DNA of 64,000 nt, taken from positions 1 to 64,000 of the forward strand of contig JAFLSC010000004.1 in assembly GCA_022511145.1 (NCBI GenBank), in the 5' to 3' direction. This DNA is from Helicobacter sp. (GTDB lineage: Bacteria > Campylobacterota > Campylobacteria > Campylobacterales > Helicobacteraceae). Positions 53,243 to 63,041 of the stretch are shown here, piece by piece. The first letter of the stretch is position 1. Every line of letters begins with the position of its first letter. Below the pieces are notes generated by a model that saw only the letters and a list, made by a program, of their open reading frames with translations, made no database searches and had not been told where the DNA came from. The position numbers and the translations under genes were made by a program.

Positions 53243-56200
53243 ATGCAAAAAATTGCCTTTATGGATATAGAAGCTGCAAGAAATAGCAATGCCTTACATT
53301 CTATTGGTTGGCTTATCGGCGATGATACTTTAGAAATAAAAAATTTAGAGACAATTAAACAAAAAATCATAGAACACGAGGTTAAATATATTTGTGGGCA
53401 TAATTTTGTAGATTTTGACAACGAAAAATTAAAAGAAAAAGGTTTTGATACTCTATCCTATGGGATTAAAATTATTGATACGCTCTATCTTTCTTTGCTT
53501 TTAAGGATACAATTTAGACAACATAAACTTGAAAAATCTTATAAAAATGATGAAGAAATTTTTAATAATCCTGTGGAGGATTGTAAAGAAACTCGAAAAC
53601 TTTTTGAAACTTTAGAAAAGAGATTTGATAATCTCAATGAGGATTTAAAGCAAATTTTTATTTATCTTTTAAAAGATAGTGAGTATTTTCAAGGGTTTTT
53701 TCATTATAAAAATTGCACACAAGAATCAAATTTTGACATTTATCAAAGAATAAGTCAATTTACAGAAGCCCCTAAAGATTTGTTGCATAAATATATAAGT
53801 GAATCTCCTATTGAACTTGCTTTTGCTCTTTCTTATGCGGGAATAAAAAATGATTTTGCACAAGCCTTGCCATTAATGATTTTAAAGAAATTTCCAAAAA
53901 TTACCAAAGATAAAATCATTCAAAATTTAAGTTTTGATTCTAAAAGTGTTGATATAGAAAGCTTTGCTAAAGAAGAATTTGGGATAGGAGAGTTTAGAGA
54001 GTTTGATAGAATCAAAGTGCAGAGTGAAAATCTTTTTGAGGAGAAAAATTCTCAAGAATATGAGGAAAAAATTTCTCAAAAAGACATAGTAGAAGCTGCC
54101 CTAGAGGATAAATCTCTGCTTACTATTTTACCCACAGGAGGTGGGAAAACCTTTACTTTTCAGCTTCCTGCTCTACTTAAAGCCAAAGCCTATAAAGGCT
54201 TGAGTATTGTCATTTCCCCTTTACAAGCCTTGATGAAAAATCATACAGAAGGTTTTAAGAAAAAGAATCAAAATTTTACAATCGTTGCTTTAAGTGGTTA
54301 TTTAAATCCTATAGAGAGAATGGAAGTTATAAGAGAGGTTCGTGAGGGCATTGCTGATGTGCTGTATCTTGCACCAGAGGCTTTACGGACTATGTCAAAT
54401 CTTAAGCTTTTACAAAACAGACTCATAGAGCGATTTATCATTGATGAAGCTCATTGTTTTTCAACTTGGGGACACGATTTGCGTTGTGATTATTGGTTTA
54501 TTGCTAAATTTATCAAGGAGTTAGAAAAAAGCGAACACCAACCAAAAATCCCTGTTTCTTGTTTCACTGCAACAGCTAAAAAAGAAGTTTTAAGCGATAT
54601 TAAAGACTATTTGAAAGAAAAATTAGAGCTTGATTTGGTGGAATTTATCGCCAAAAATGAAAGAAAAAATCTGCATTATAAGGCTTTTGAAATAAAAATC
54701 GATGATGAAAAAGAAAGTAAAAACACAAAAAAGAAATTAGAAAGAAATAAGTTTAACAAACTTATAGAAATTTTACTTGATGAAAATAAAGAGCGAAAAA
54801 AGCCAACGATTATCTATATCCCTCAAAATGCTAAAGCTTGTGCAGAGTTAGCAAAAGAACTAAAAGATAATGAAAAAATCGCAGAGCTTGATTTAAAGAT
54901 AGAGCCATTTTATGCTGATATCGATAAGGAGATAGAGAAAGGAGTAAGGGAAGGCAGAGGCAAAGATGAAATTTTGGATGGCTTTTTAAACAATGAAATT
55001 GACATTATCATAGCCACAACAGCCTTTGGTATGGGGATTGATAAACCTGATATTCAAGTTGTGATTCATTATGGGCAATCAGATAGCATAGAATCTTATT
55101 TGCAAGAATCAGGACGCGGTGCTAGAGATATAAACTTAAATGCGAATTGCTATGTTTTGTATTATGAAGAGGAATTTCAAGCCTTATTTTCTAGTATCGT
55201 TCGTAATCGCTTGGATTCTGGAATGATGGAAAAGATTGTAAGTTCTTTAAAATATGAGGCTAAAGCTAAAAAATATAAAGAAGAATTTAACATTAACCCT
55301 AATAAAATTATGAAACAATTAGAATCATTAGATGGTAAAATTTCAGTCGATAGAACGATGATTAATACGGCTTTACTTGAACTTGAAAAATTTGAAATCA
55401 TAGAAAGGGACTTTAATAAAAACAAGCTTTTTGCTACTTCTGTTGAGGCTCGAGAAAAAGGAATGGAGGGAGTTCATAAAACTCTAGAGAAAACAGAGCT
55501 TATTGAAAACAAATTAAAATCAAATGGTATTAGGATTGATGATAAAATCGTGCAGAGATATAAAAATTATATTATCCTCATTATGCAAAATATTATTAAA
55601 AGGAGTGTACAAAATAGCCGTGTTAGCACAGATGAGTTGGCGGATTTAACAGGGGTTAATGATAAAGAAATTTTTGTTACTTTAGAAATAATGCGAGAAT
55701 TGAAACTCATAGCTTTTGAAAATGATATAAGTGCTAGAGTGGCTAAAGACGAGATAGAGGAGGAATTTGATGAGTTTTTTGAGCTTGAAAAGAAAATTTT
55801 TGAAATCATTAAAGAGGAAATAAAAACTAGAAGTGTAATGAGTTTAAAGGATATAAACAAAAGTTTAGAAAATCATCTCAAAAAAAGCAATAAAGCCAAG
55901 AAAAAAGAAAATAGAATTGATTTGATTAAAGATATTATCCGCTCTTGGAAAACTTTGTCTGACTTTAAAAAGAAGTTTTTATACATTCATTTTAGGAGAA
56001 ATAAACATATAGAAATATTAAAAAATTTAGAAGATGAGTCGCAAGGACAAAATGAAATAGAAATATCAAAACTTGAGCAAAAAAGTAAAGTCGAAACAAC
56101 AAAGCTTGATGAGGAGGATATGAAAACTTTAGACAACATAATCTCCAAAAGAAAAAAAATCTGCAATATTATCATAGAGTATTTGCTAAAGAAAGCTCAC

Positions 56201-58600
56201 GATAAAATTCACGATGAAGGCGAGATAGAATTTTCTTCTTTTAAATTAAAAGAATATGTCGATGATAAGCTTAAATTGCACGGAGAAAAGACGCTTAGAA
56301 TAGAAAGTTTTCATTATTGCCTTGTTTATTTAAATGATTTGCTTAATAATTTTAAGATTCTAAGAGGTCGCTTGATATATTATCAAGAGTATAAAATCAA
56401 GCAAATGCCCTATAAAATACGCAAAAAAGAAGATGAGGGAGATAAAAACAAAAAAGCACAAGAAAAGGAAAAACAATACGAACTTTCGCATAAAAAACCT
56501 TATTTGAAAGGATTTTACGAGCAAAGTTTAGGACGATATTATGAAAACAAAATCATATCTTTAAATTTACTTATTTTCTTTTTAGATAAACTCTCTAAAG
56601 GTAAAGAACAAGAGGCTTTTTGGATAGTTAGAGCCTATTTTACTTTAGAAAAAGATGAATTTATTAAAAAGTATGAGCTTGCAGAGGAAGGTTTAAAAGA
56701 AGCTACTACCAAGAGTCAAAGGCTAAAAATTAAAAGCAAAACTTTAAGTAAAACTCAAAAAGAAATTATTGAAAGCAAAGCATATTCCATACTTGTTTTA
56801 GCAGGTCCGGGAAGTGGGAAAACAAAAACTTTGGTGCATAAAATTGCTTCTTTGGTAACCATAGAGGCACATAAAAGTGAATATTTTTTAATGCTAGCTC
56901 ATTCAAGGAGTGCGGTAAGTGAGTTTAAGGAAAGGCTTTATGACTTGATAGGAAATGCGGTTTATGATATGTATATTATGACTTTTCACGCCTTTGCACT
57001 CGAGCTTTTAGGAAGCAGAATAAATCAAGATGACAAGAAAGAGGAACAAGAATTTGAAGAAGTCATAGAACGAGCTTGCAAGGCTTTAGAGGAAGAAACC
57101 ATTACTTTACGCTATATACAAACGCTTGTTTTAGATGAGTTTCAAGATGTTAATGAAATGTTTTATCGTTTTATTAAACTCATTTATAAAAATATGTCAG
57201 TGAATAAAATCATAGCGGTGGGCGATGATGACCAGTGTATCAATAATTTTGGGAAATTTAGAGCCGATGTGAAATTTATCCAAGAATTTAAAAAAGATTT
57301 TATAGACGCAAAAGATGAAGCAAATGAGGAGAGCGAAGAAGAAGAGAGTAGAGAGGATACAACAGACAAAGAAAAATCAAATCCTAAAAAAAGAAGGCAA
57401 AAAAGAAAGGAAGGCGAAACTTATGAACTTTTAGAAAATTATCGGAGTAAAGAAAATATCGTTACTTTAGCAAATCTATTCCGCAAAAAAATCCCAAATC
57501 CTTTAAAACAAAATGAAATCAAGGCGGTTTCTGATAAAAAAGTCATAGAACAGAAAAAAGGCTTTGTAAAAATTACACAATATAGTGCTAATTCCTCTAT
57601 ACTTGAGAATATAGTTAATGAAGTTTCAAAAGAATTAGAAAAATTAAAAGAATCCGAAAATATAGCCATTTTGTTAAGAAGCAATGAGGAGGTTTTGGGG
57701 GCGTTTTCTGTCTTAAATGAGCGTGGAATTAAGGCAAGTTATATACTCAAAAAAGAGGGATTTAGGCTTGGAAATTTGGTTGAGTTAAGAGACTTTTTGG
57801 AATTTTTAAGAAACAATGATTTTGATGAGGCTCAAAAACTTGCAAAGGAAAAATATGATAAATCCTCAAATTTCAATCTTTTTTGTGAGGCGGTAGAAAG
57901 ATTTAAAAAAGAATACGAAGGTAAATTTGAGGAGTATTCAAAAGAAACTATTGCCGGATACTTTGAGGCTTATCTCAAAGAAATAGAATTTGACGAGTTT
58001 GAAAGCACAAAGAGTAAAGTTATCGTCTCAACTATGCACAAGGCAAAAGGCAAGGAATTTGATAGTGTTTTTGTGTGTATCGATGAAAATTTTATATCAA
58101 AGGAATATGAATATGATATAAGACTTCTTTATGTGGCTTTAACTCGTGCAAAAACTGCACTTCATATCCATAGCAAGAATACTTATATAAATGAGATTTT
58201 TAATGAGCCAAGCTTTGCAAGTTTTGATAAAGTATCTTTTAATGAGTCAAGCCAAAATAAACTGCAAAAAATATTTTTTATGATGAATCTTGGGGATATA
58301 AATTTGGGTTTTAATCCTTCACAAAACAATATTAAGCAGCTAAAACCTTTAGCGGGAGATAAAGTTGAGATTAAAAAAGACAAATATGGAAATTTTGATA
58401 TTTATAAAGATAATAAAATTTTAGCTAGACTTGCAAAGCCAACACAAGACAAACTTTCTCAAAAAATTTTAGATAAAATAAAACAAGGCTACACGTTAGA
58501 TAAAGAAGCACAAATTGAATACATAGTCAGATGGCACAATCAAGAAGGAAAGGAATTTGATGAAGTTTTATGCAAAATTTCAATGACAAAACAAATATAA
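53243..58600 (+). CDS. Giant DEDD exonuclease-RecQ helicase-UvrD helicase fusion
   Basis: This 1785-residue protein joins three DNA-processing engines. Residues 1-about 120 are a DEDD 3'-5' exonuclease with IAFMDIEAA (D8, E10), GHNFVDFD (near 57) and NPVEDCKETRKLF (near 112). Residues about 270-650 are a RecQ-type SF2 helicase: LPTGGGKTFTFQLP, FIIDEAHCFSTWGHDLR, CFTATA, ATTAFGMGID and QESGRGARD. A winged-helix-like and coiled region follows; the RecQ zinc cysteines are absent. From about 1170 a UvrD-type SF1 helicase has AGPGSGKTKTL, LVLDEFQDVNEMF, VGDDDQCINNF, STMHKAKGKEFDSVFV and YVALTRAK, interrupted near 1355-1395 by an acidic then basic linker. It stands alone. Recombinational repair or anti-phage defence is possible. 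Confidence 0.88.
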   Translation: MQKIAFMDIEAARNSNALHSIGWLIGDDTLEIKNLETIKQKIIEHEVKYICGHNFVDFDNEKLKEKGFDTLSYGIKIIDTLYLSLLLRIQFRQHKLEKSYKNDEEIFNNPVEDCKETRKLFETLEKRFDNLNEDLKQIFIYLLKDSEYFQGFFHYKNCTQESNFDIYQRISQFTEAPKDLLHKYISESPIELAFALSYAGIKNDFAQALPLMILKKFPKITKDKIIQNLSFDSKSVDIESFAKEEFGIGEFREFDRIKVQSENLFEEKNSQEYEEKISQKDIVEAALEDKSLLTILPTGGGKTFTFQLPALLKAKAYKGLSIVISPLQALMKNHTEGFKKKNQNFTIVALSGYLNPIERMEVIREVREGIADVLYLAPEALRTMSNLKLLQNRLIERFIIDEAHCFSTWGHDLRCDYWFIAKFIKELEKSEHQPKIPVSCFTATAKKEVLSDIKDYLKEKLELDLVEFIAKNERKNLHYKAFEIKIDDEKESKNTKKKLERNKFNKLIEILLDENKERKKPTIIYIPQNAKACAELAKELKDNEKIAELDLKIEPFYADIDKEIEKGVREGRGKDEILDGFLNNEIDIIIATTAFGMGIDKPDIQVVIHYGQSDSIESYLQESGRGARDINLNANCYVLYYEEEFQALFSSIVRNRLDSGMMEKIVSSLKYEAKAKKYKEEFNINPNKIMKQLESLDGKISVDRTMINTALLELEKFEIIERDFNKNKLFATSVEAREKGMEGVHKTLEKTELIENKLKSNGIRIDDKIVQRYKNYIILIMQNIIKRSVQNSRVSTDELADLTGVNDKEIFVTLEIMRELKLIAFENDISARVAKDEIEEEFDEFFELEKKIFEIIKEEIKTRSVMSLKDINKSLENHLKKSNKAKKKENRIDLIKDIIRSWKTLSDFKKKFLYIHFRRNKHIEILKNLEDESQGQNEIEISKLEQKSKVETTKLDEEDMKTLDNIISKRKKICNIIIEYLLKKAHDKIHDEGEIEFSSFKLKEYVDDKLKLHGEKTLRIESFHYCLVYLNDLLNNFKILRGRLIYYQEYKIKQMPYKIRKKEDEGDKNKKAQEKEKQYELSHKKPYLKGFYEQSLGRYYENKIISLNLLIFFLDKLSKGKEQEAFWIVRAYFTLEKDEFIKKYELAEEGLKEATTKSQRLKIKSKTLSKTQKEIIESKAYSILVLAGPGSGKTKTLVHKIASLVTIEAHKSEYFLMLAHSRSAVSEFKERLYDLIGNAVYDMYIMTFHAFALELLGSRINQDDKKEEQEFEEVIERACKALEEETITLRYIQTLVLDEFQDVNEMFYRFIKLIYKNMSVNKIIAVGDDDQCINNFGKFRADVKFIQEFKKDFIDAKDEANEESEEEESREDTTDKEKSNPKKRRQKRKEGETYELLENYRSKENIVTLANLFRKKIPNPLKQNEIKAVSDKKVIEQKKGFVKITQYSANSSILENIVNEVSKELEKLKESENIAILLRSNEEVLGAFSVLNERGIKASYILKKEGFRLGNLVELRDFLEFLRNNDFDEAQKLAKEKYDKSSNFNLFCEAVERFKKEYEGKFEEYSKETIAGYFEAYLKEIEFDEFESTKSKVIVSTMHKAKGKEFDSVFVCIDENFISKEYEYDIRLLYVALTRAKTALHIHSKNTYINEIFNEPSFASFDKVSFNESSQNKLQKIFFMMNLGDINLGFNPSQNNIKQLKPLAGDKVEIKKDKYGNFDIYKDNKILARLAKPTQDKLSQKILDKIKQGYTLDKEAQIEYIVRWHNQEGKEFDEVLCKISMTKQI

Positions 58601-58648
58601 CACTATGCAAAAGTCAATCCTTTAGATTGCAAAATATAAATTCAAGTC

Positions 58649-59536
58649 CTATAAAATCACAAAATTTTTGCAGCGATTTTCATAAACCTTATGATTTTCA
58701 TCAGTGATTTTTACCACGGCTTCAAGATTCACACGCTCATAGCGTTTTAAATGATTGTTTTGAATATCAAAAGCCATCTCCATTGTCGCATTTTGGACTA
58801 TTTTTTGAAAATTAGGAAAATTATACCCCTCAAATAAATATTCCAACAAAGATTTACCGCAACGCTTCAAATCATCCATAAATTTTTCATCTTCTTCAAA
58901 GAATTTTGGTTTTACTTTGTGATTTAAAATATCCAGAAAAAAGTGATTTTCTCCACACTCGGCTAATTTTTCACAAACATAGCTTCCCACATAACCTAGC
59001 CCATTGCTACTATAATTCATACCACTTACAAAAAAATGGGCAAAATTATGAGCAATGGCTTTTATCACCTTGCGATTTGGATTAAAATTATAAAAAAACT
59101 CACTCGCATAGGTTGTGCCAGTATAAGCGACTTCTCTCCATACACGAATATACTTAAATTTAAGCATTGCTTTTTTAAGATTTAAAATTGCTTCACAAAG
59201 CTGACTTTTTTTGAATACAAAAGTTTTACAGATAGGCTCATAAATCTCCCAAGCAATTGTGCGTTTAGTTACCACCACCAGCGGTGTTTTAAAAATCCCC
59301 GCACAACCCTCATCACCGCAACCGCAAACAAAAAGAGGAAACGCTTGCGTTTTCTTAAAACTTTCCTCTAAATAAGGCAAATTAAGAAAAAGTTTCTGAT
59401 TATTTCTCCCTCTTAAATCCAAAATCTCACCATTAATGTAAGTTTGCAATTCCAAAAAATATTCAGGCTCAAATACATTTTTGGGGTCTTTAGCCTCATT
59501 TTTTTCTAACTGAAAGCTAAAAGCTATGGTATCCAT
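58649..59536 (-). CDS. Hypothetical protein with a CGCGxxxCAG cysteine motif
   Basis: This 295-residue protein has no signal peptide or membrane helix. Near residue 70 it has FVCGCGDEGCAGIF, a C-x-C-x4-C cluster that could bind zinc or an iron-sulfur group. The rest is mixed alpha/beta with many aromatic residues and no catalytic motif I recognise. It converges on the giant helicase gene with a 48-base gap. This does not show co-regulation, but the neighbourhood of accessory genes is notable. I do not assign a function. Confidence 0.6.
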   Translation of the reverse strand: MDTIAFSFQLEKNEAKDPKNVFEPEYFLELQTYINGEILDLRGRNNQKLFLNLPYLEESFKKTQAFPLFVCGCGDEGCAGIFKTPLVVVTKRTIAWEIYEPICKTFVFKKSQLCEAILNLKKAMLKFKYIRVWREVAYTGTTYASEFFYNFNPNRKVIKAIAHNFAHFFVSGMNYSSNGLGYVGSYVCEKLAECGENHFFLDILNHKVKPKFFEEDEKFMDDLKRCGKSLLEYLFEGYNFPNFQKIVQNATMEMAFDIQNNHLKRYERVNLEAVVKITDENHKVYENRCKNFVIL

Positions 59537-59643
59537 AAATCTCCCTTGTCAGTTGTTTTATCTATCATTTTTCGCCTTTTATCTGCTTATATCCTACTTT
59601 TTCTTAATCTTTCCTTTGTTATTGTGGGGCTTCTCTCTGCGTT

Positions 59644-59777
59644 ATTGCAGAGTTTGTAAAACTCGTGGCAATCTCTAATGACGCTAAGAAATCTGTCATT
59701 GCAAGAAAATCCGCAAGAATTTTCGCGACAATCTCTTTAAAAGCACAAAAGAAAGATTGCTTTGTTTCACTTGCAAT
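59644..59777. repeat. Cluster of three dispersed palindromic repeats
   Basis: Two long-type copies (59644-59672 with inner GAGTTT/AAACTC; 59698-59732 with inner GAAAAT/ATTTTC) and one short-type copy (59756-59777). They occupy the 361-base gap between the Cys-motif gene and dnaB. A 71-codon open frame on the plus strand is made of these repeats and is not a gene. Confidence 0.7.
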
Positions 59778-59897
59778 GATAATGGGGAAGTCCGCAATGA
59801 AGGAAAAAGGTAATGATAAAAGAATTAGGTTGCTTCAGCTCTTTGCAATGACAAGGGAAAATGTAATAACGGAGGCGTAGGGCAAGACTTCAGCTAT

Positions 59898-61313
59898 TTA
59901 TGGTATCGGGGGCATTTCAATCTTGGTTTCTTTAGGGGGAATAAATTGCGTTTGGTATTCAATCACCACTTCATTAGAAATATCAGAAAATCGCGTAAAT
60001 TGCTTATGAAATTGTAATTTCACTACCCCTGTGGGACCATTCCTCTGCTTCCCGATAATAACCTCTGCTTCCTCAATCTCTCGAGCCTGAAAAGTTGGCG
60101 TGTAGTCTCTACCTTCCTTTTTGGCTTGAGCCTCCTTTTCCTTATCATCTTTTTGTTTATACACATCATCGCGATAAACAAACAAGATAATATCCGCATC
60201 TTGCTCAATCGCTCCTGATTCCCTCAAATCCGATAACATCGGACGCCTATCACTCCTTGATTCTAAAGTCCTATTGAGCTGTGATAAGGCGATGATAGGG
60301 ATTTCTAGCTCCCTTGCAATCATCTTCAATCCCCGACTAATTTCACTCACTTCTTGGTATCTGTCTTTATTGTTTGTTCCACTCATTAGCTGTAAATAAT
60401 CAATCACCGCTAAGGCAATCTCGGGGTGCTGGGATTTGATTTTGCGAATCTTAGTGCGGAATTGATGAATGGTTAAGAGGCTATTATCATCAACAAAAAA
60501 GGGAGCCTTACTCATCGTATCCACCGCATCAGTGAGCCTTTGCCACTCCTCATCTTGCAAATTTCCTAGCCGAAGGTTTTGCAAGGCAATAGAGGTTTTG
60601 GCTGAAAGCATTCTTAGCATTAGTTGTTCAGCAGGCATTTCAAGGCTAAAAAATACTACGCCTTTTCCTGTATCAAGTGCTTTTTGAGCCATATTTAAAA
60701 CCAAAGAGGTTTTTCCCATTGCTGGACGAGCCGCAACAATAATTAAATCCCCTTTGCTAAAGCCTGTTGTTTTTTCATTAAGGCGTTTAAAGCCTGTATC
60801 AATTCCTATAAGCGTGGAGTTTCCTCGTTTTTTCATTTCTGCAATATAATCCAAAGTTGCCTCTGCTACTTCTTTAGCGTCCCTGAAATTGCGGTTTTCC
60901 TGCATTGTAGTAATTTTATAAAGCTCGCTTTGGAGATAATCAATTAAATCCTTTGAGTTTTTTTCTTCTTCTTGGCTCGCATCAGCAATTTTCATCGCAA
61001 AAGTGCGAAGTTTGCGTTTATTAGAGGCTTCTTTAATCTCACAAATATAAGATTTAATATCACTAATGGGGTGAGTGCTAAGGATATTTAAAAGCTCCTC
61101 TTGGTTAATGGGGTGAGCTTTTGTGTTGCGTTTGAGGATAAACTCCTCATCAATAGGCAAATCCAATCGCCTAAGCTCTAACATTGCAGAAAAAATATTT
61201 TGATGAGGTGTATAAACAAAATCATTAGCCTCCAAAGCCTCTGATACCAAATCAAGCTGCTCTGGAGAAAATAAAATCGAACTCAACACCGCCCTTTCAA
61301 TTTGTAATTCCAT
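59898..61313 (-). CDS. dnaB: Replicative DNA helicase DnaB
   Basis: DnaB is the ring helicase that unwinds the replication fork. The N-terminal DnaB domain starts MELQIERAVLSSILFSPEQL. The RecA-like motor has Walker A VAARPAMGKTSLVLNMAQK (near residue 205), VVFFSLEMPAEQLMLRM, Walker B LAVIDYLQLMSG and SQLNRTLESRSDRRPMLSDL, followed by GAIEQDADIILFVYRD. I start at ATG 61313 after AGGGGAA; an in-frame ATG at 61337 adds eight unlikely residues. Length 471 is normal. No intein is present. Confidence 0.96.
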   Translation of the reverse strand: MELQIERAVLSSILFSPEQLDLVSEALEANDFVYTPHQNIFSAMLELRRLDLPIDEEFILKRNTKAHPINQEELLNILSTHPISDIKSYICEIKEASNKRKLRTFAMKIADASQEEEKNSKDLIDYLQSELYKITTMQENRNFRDAKEVAEATLDYIAEMKKRGNSTLIGIDTGFKRLNEKTTGFSKGDLIIVAARPAMGKTSLVLNMAQKALDTGKGVVFFSLEMPAEQLMLRMLSAKTSIALQNLRLGNLQDEEWQRLTDAVDTMSKAPFFVDDNSLLTIHQFRTKIRKIKSQHPEIALAVIDYLQLMSGTNNKDRYQEVSEISRGLKMIARELEIPIIALSQLNRTLESRSDRRPMLSDLRESGAIEQDADIILFVYRDDVYKQKDDKEKEAQAKKEGRDYTPTFQAREIEEAEVIIGKQRNGPTGVVKLQFHKQFTRFSDISNEVVIEYQTQFIPPKETKIEMPPIP

Positions 61314-61533
61314 AAATTCCCCTAATTTTTTTTTCAAAATTTTAAAGAAGTTACACTAAAAAATCAATCAAAACTAAATTTTATATTTTATTAAAATCAT
61401 TTTAAGGATAGTAGAATTTCTTATTTTGCATTTTTGCTAGAACTTCTATTTAAGATAAAAAGTGCGGTCAATATCTTTTATTATGAGGCTTTAGCTAAAG
61501 CAATCTAATTCTTAATTATTGCTTTTTTCCGTC

Positions 61534-61662
61534 ATTGCAAGTGAAACGAAGCAATCTTTTGTTGGGTTGCCACAAAAAGATTATCGCAAAAAATCGAGAT
61601 TTTTCTTGTAATGATGAATTACTCTGCAGAGATTGCCACGAATCCTCGCGGATTCTCGCAAT
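61534..61662. repeat. Cluster of dispersed palindromic repeats upstream of liv
   Basis: A short-type copy (61534-61555), a degenerate long-type copy (61566-61612, inner AAAAATC/GATTTTT) and a clean long-type copy (61632-61662: ATTGC-CAC-GAATCC-TCGC-GGATTC-TC-GCAAT). They lie in the 562-base gap between dnaB and livK. Confidence 0.72.
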
Positions 61663-61697
61663 GACAAGATTGTATTTAGAATTTTTAATTTTTGGAT

Positions 61698-61793
61698 TTA
61701 AACCTTTTTACTTTCTTTGATTTCTCTAGCAAGCTGCATTAATGTAAGCATTGTTGAAGGAGCATCTTCTGCCTTTCTTAATCGTAACGACAA
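61698..61793 (-). pseudogene. Possible C-terminal gene remnant
   Basis: A 31-codon minus-strand frame encodes AEDAPSTMLTLMQLAREIKE then SKKV and a stop. It has protein-like composition, but an in-frame stop lies just upstream and no ribosome site is seen. It may be the tail of a lost gene. The family is unknown. The rest of the gap from 61314 shows only AT-rich sequence and the repeats. Confidence 0.25.
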
Positions 61794-61875
61794 AAATTTT
61801 CAGTCAAAATCAATTAAGCTATCTTAAAGTAAGGCTCTTTTATTATTTTAAGATTTTAATTTTTGGAGTTTAATA

Positions 61876-63003
61876 ATGAGATTTTCTTTACCTTTACATT
61901 TTTTAAGCCTTATTGGATTTGTATTTTTAAGCTTTCAAACCATACAAGCCCAAGATATTAAAATCGGCGTAGTTTTACCGATGAGTGGGGCTGTTGGCGG
62001 TTTTGGTGAGCTAGGAAAACGCGGGATTGATTTAGCCTATATGAAAAAAAATCAAACCCAAAAGGGCGATAAGATTCAAATTATCCTCATTGATAACAAA
62101 AGCGATAAGATTGAATCAGCTAATGCTATGCAAAAGCTCGTCTCTAACGATAAAGTAAGTGTTGTCATTGGTCCTATGATTTCTACTAATGCTTTGGCGA
62201 TGACAAAAATCGCTGATGATAACAAAACGCCCCTTATTGCACCTGTTGCGACTAATGATAGGGTAACAAAAGGGAAAAAGTTTGTCTCAAGGATTTCTTT
62301 TTCTGATAGCTTTCAAGGTGTTATTGCTGCTAATCTTGCTTACAAAGACTTAGAGGCAAAAAAGGCAGCAATTCTTTTTGATAACGCGAGTGATTATTCT
62401 ATTGGCTTAACAAAGGCTTTTAGGGAACAATTCAAAAAGCTTGGCGGTCAAATCGTCATAGAAGCTAACGCACAAGCAGGAACAAAGGATTTCAAAGCCC
62501 AACTCTCTAGCATTAAAGCCAAAAATCCCGATGTTTTGTATTTGCCTATTTATTATAATGAGGGAGCTTTGATTGCCCTTCAAGCCAAACAATTAGGTAT
62601 GAAAATCCCTACAATTGGGGGAGATGGCTTAGCCTCAAATAAAATCTTTTTTGAAGTGGGTAAAGATGCTGTTGAGGGCTATATGGTGAGTGATTATTAT
62701 TCGCCAAATAGTAAGCAAACGCCAAAGGGTGAAGCCTTTATGAAAGCTTATGAGGAAACCTATAAAGAACCTCTTAGCACCTTTAGTGCAATGCTTGCTG
62801 ATGCTTATGATATAGCTCTTTATGCGATTGAGGAATGCGGGGCGGAAGATAAAGTGTGTTTGAATGATAAAATCCGCAATATTCAAGATTATGAAGGTAT
62901 TAGCGGTGTGTTTTCTCTCAAAAATGGCGAATCTATCCGAAGTGCCGTGATTAATGAGGTAAAAGACGGAAAATTGGTTTATAAAACAACCATTGAGCCT
63001 TAG
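61876..63003 (+). CDS. livK: Branched-chain amino-acid ABC transporter substrate-binding protein
   Basis: This is a periplasmic binding protein of the Leu/Ile/Val (HAAT) family. A signal peptide (about residues 1-25, ending TIQAQDIKIG) is followed by IGVVLPMSGAVGGFGELGKR, the LivJ/K start, and VVIGPMISTNALAMTKIAD. Further family segments are TVGGDGLAS-like TIGGDGLASNKIFFE and AMLADAYDIALYAIEE. Length is 375 residues. It is first in the liv operon and precedes livH by 38 bases. The exact amino-acid specificity is not deducible. Confidence 0.88.
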   Translation: MRFSLPLHFLSLIGFVFLSFQTIQAQDIKIGVVLPMSGAVGGFGELGKRGIDLAYMKKNQTQKGDKIQIILIDNKSDKIESANAMQKLVSNDKVSVVIGPMISTNALAMTKIADDNKTPLIAPVATNDRVTKGKKFVSRISFSDSFQGVIAANLAYKDLEAKKAAILFDNASDYSIGLTKAFREQFKKLGGQIVIEANAQAGTKDFKAQLSSIKAKNPDVLYLPIYYNEGALIALQAKQLGMKIPTIGGDGLASNKIFFEVGKDAVEGYMVSDYYSPNSKQTPKGEAFMKAYEETYKEPLSTFSAMLADAYDIALYAIEECGAEDKVCLNDKIRNIQDYEGISGVFSLKNGESIRSAVINEVKDGKLVYKTTIEP

Positions 63004-63041
63004 TGTAGGGATTTTTGAGTAAAGCTTAAGAGGATAAAGAT

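Noticed and set aside
59665..59880. 71-codon open frame on the plus strand
   Set aside because: It is built from the palindromic repeats (ATTGC/GCAAT units) and has no protein-like pattern or ribosome site.
61535..61720. 61-codon open frame on the plus strand
   Set aside because: It starts within a repeat copy and runs through two more; composition is that of the repeats, not of a gene.
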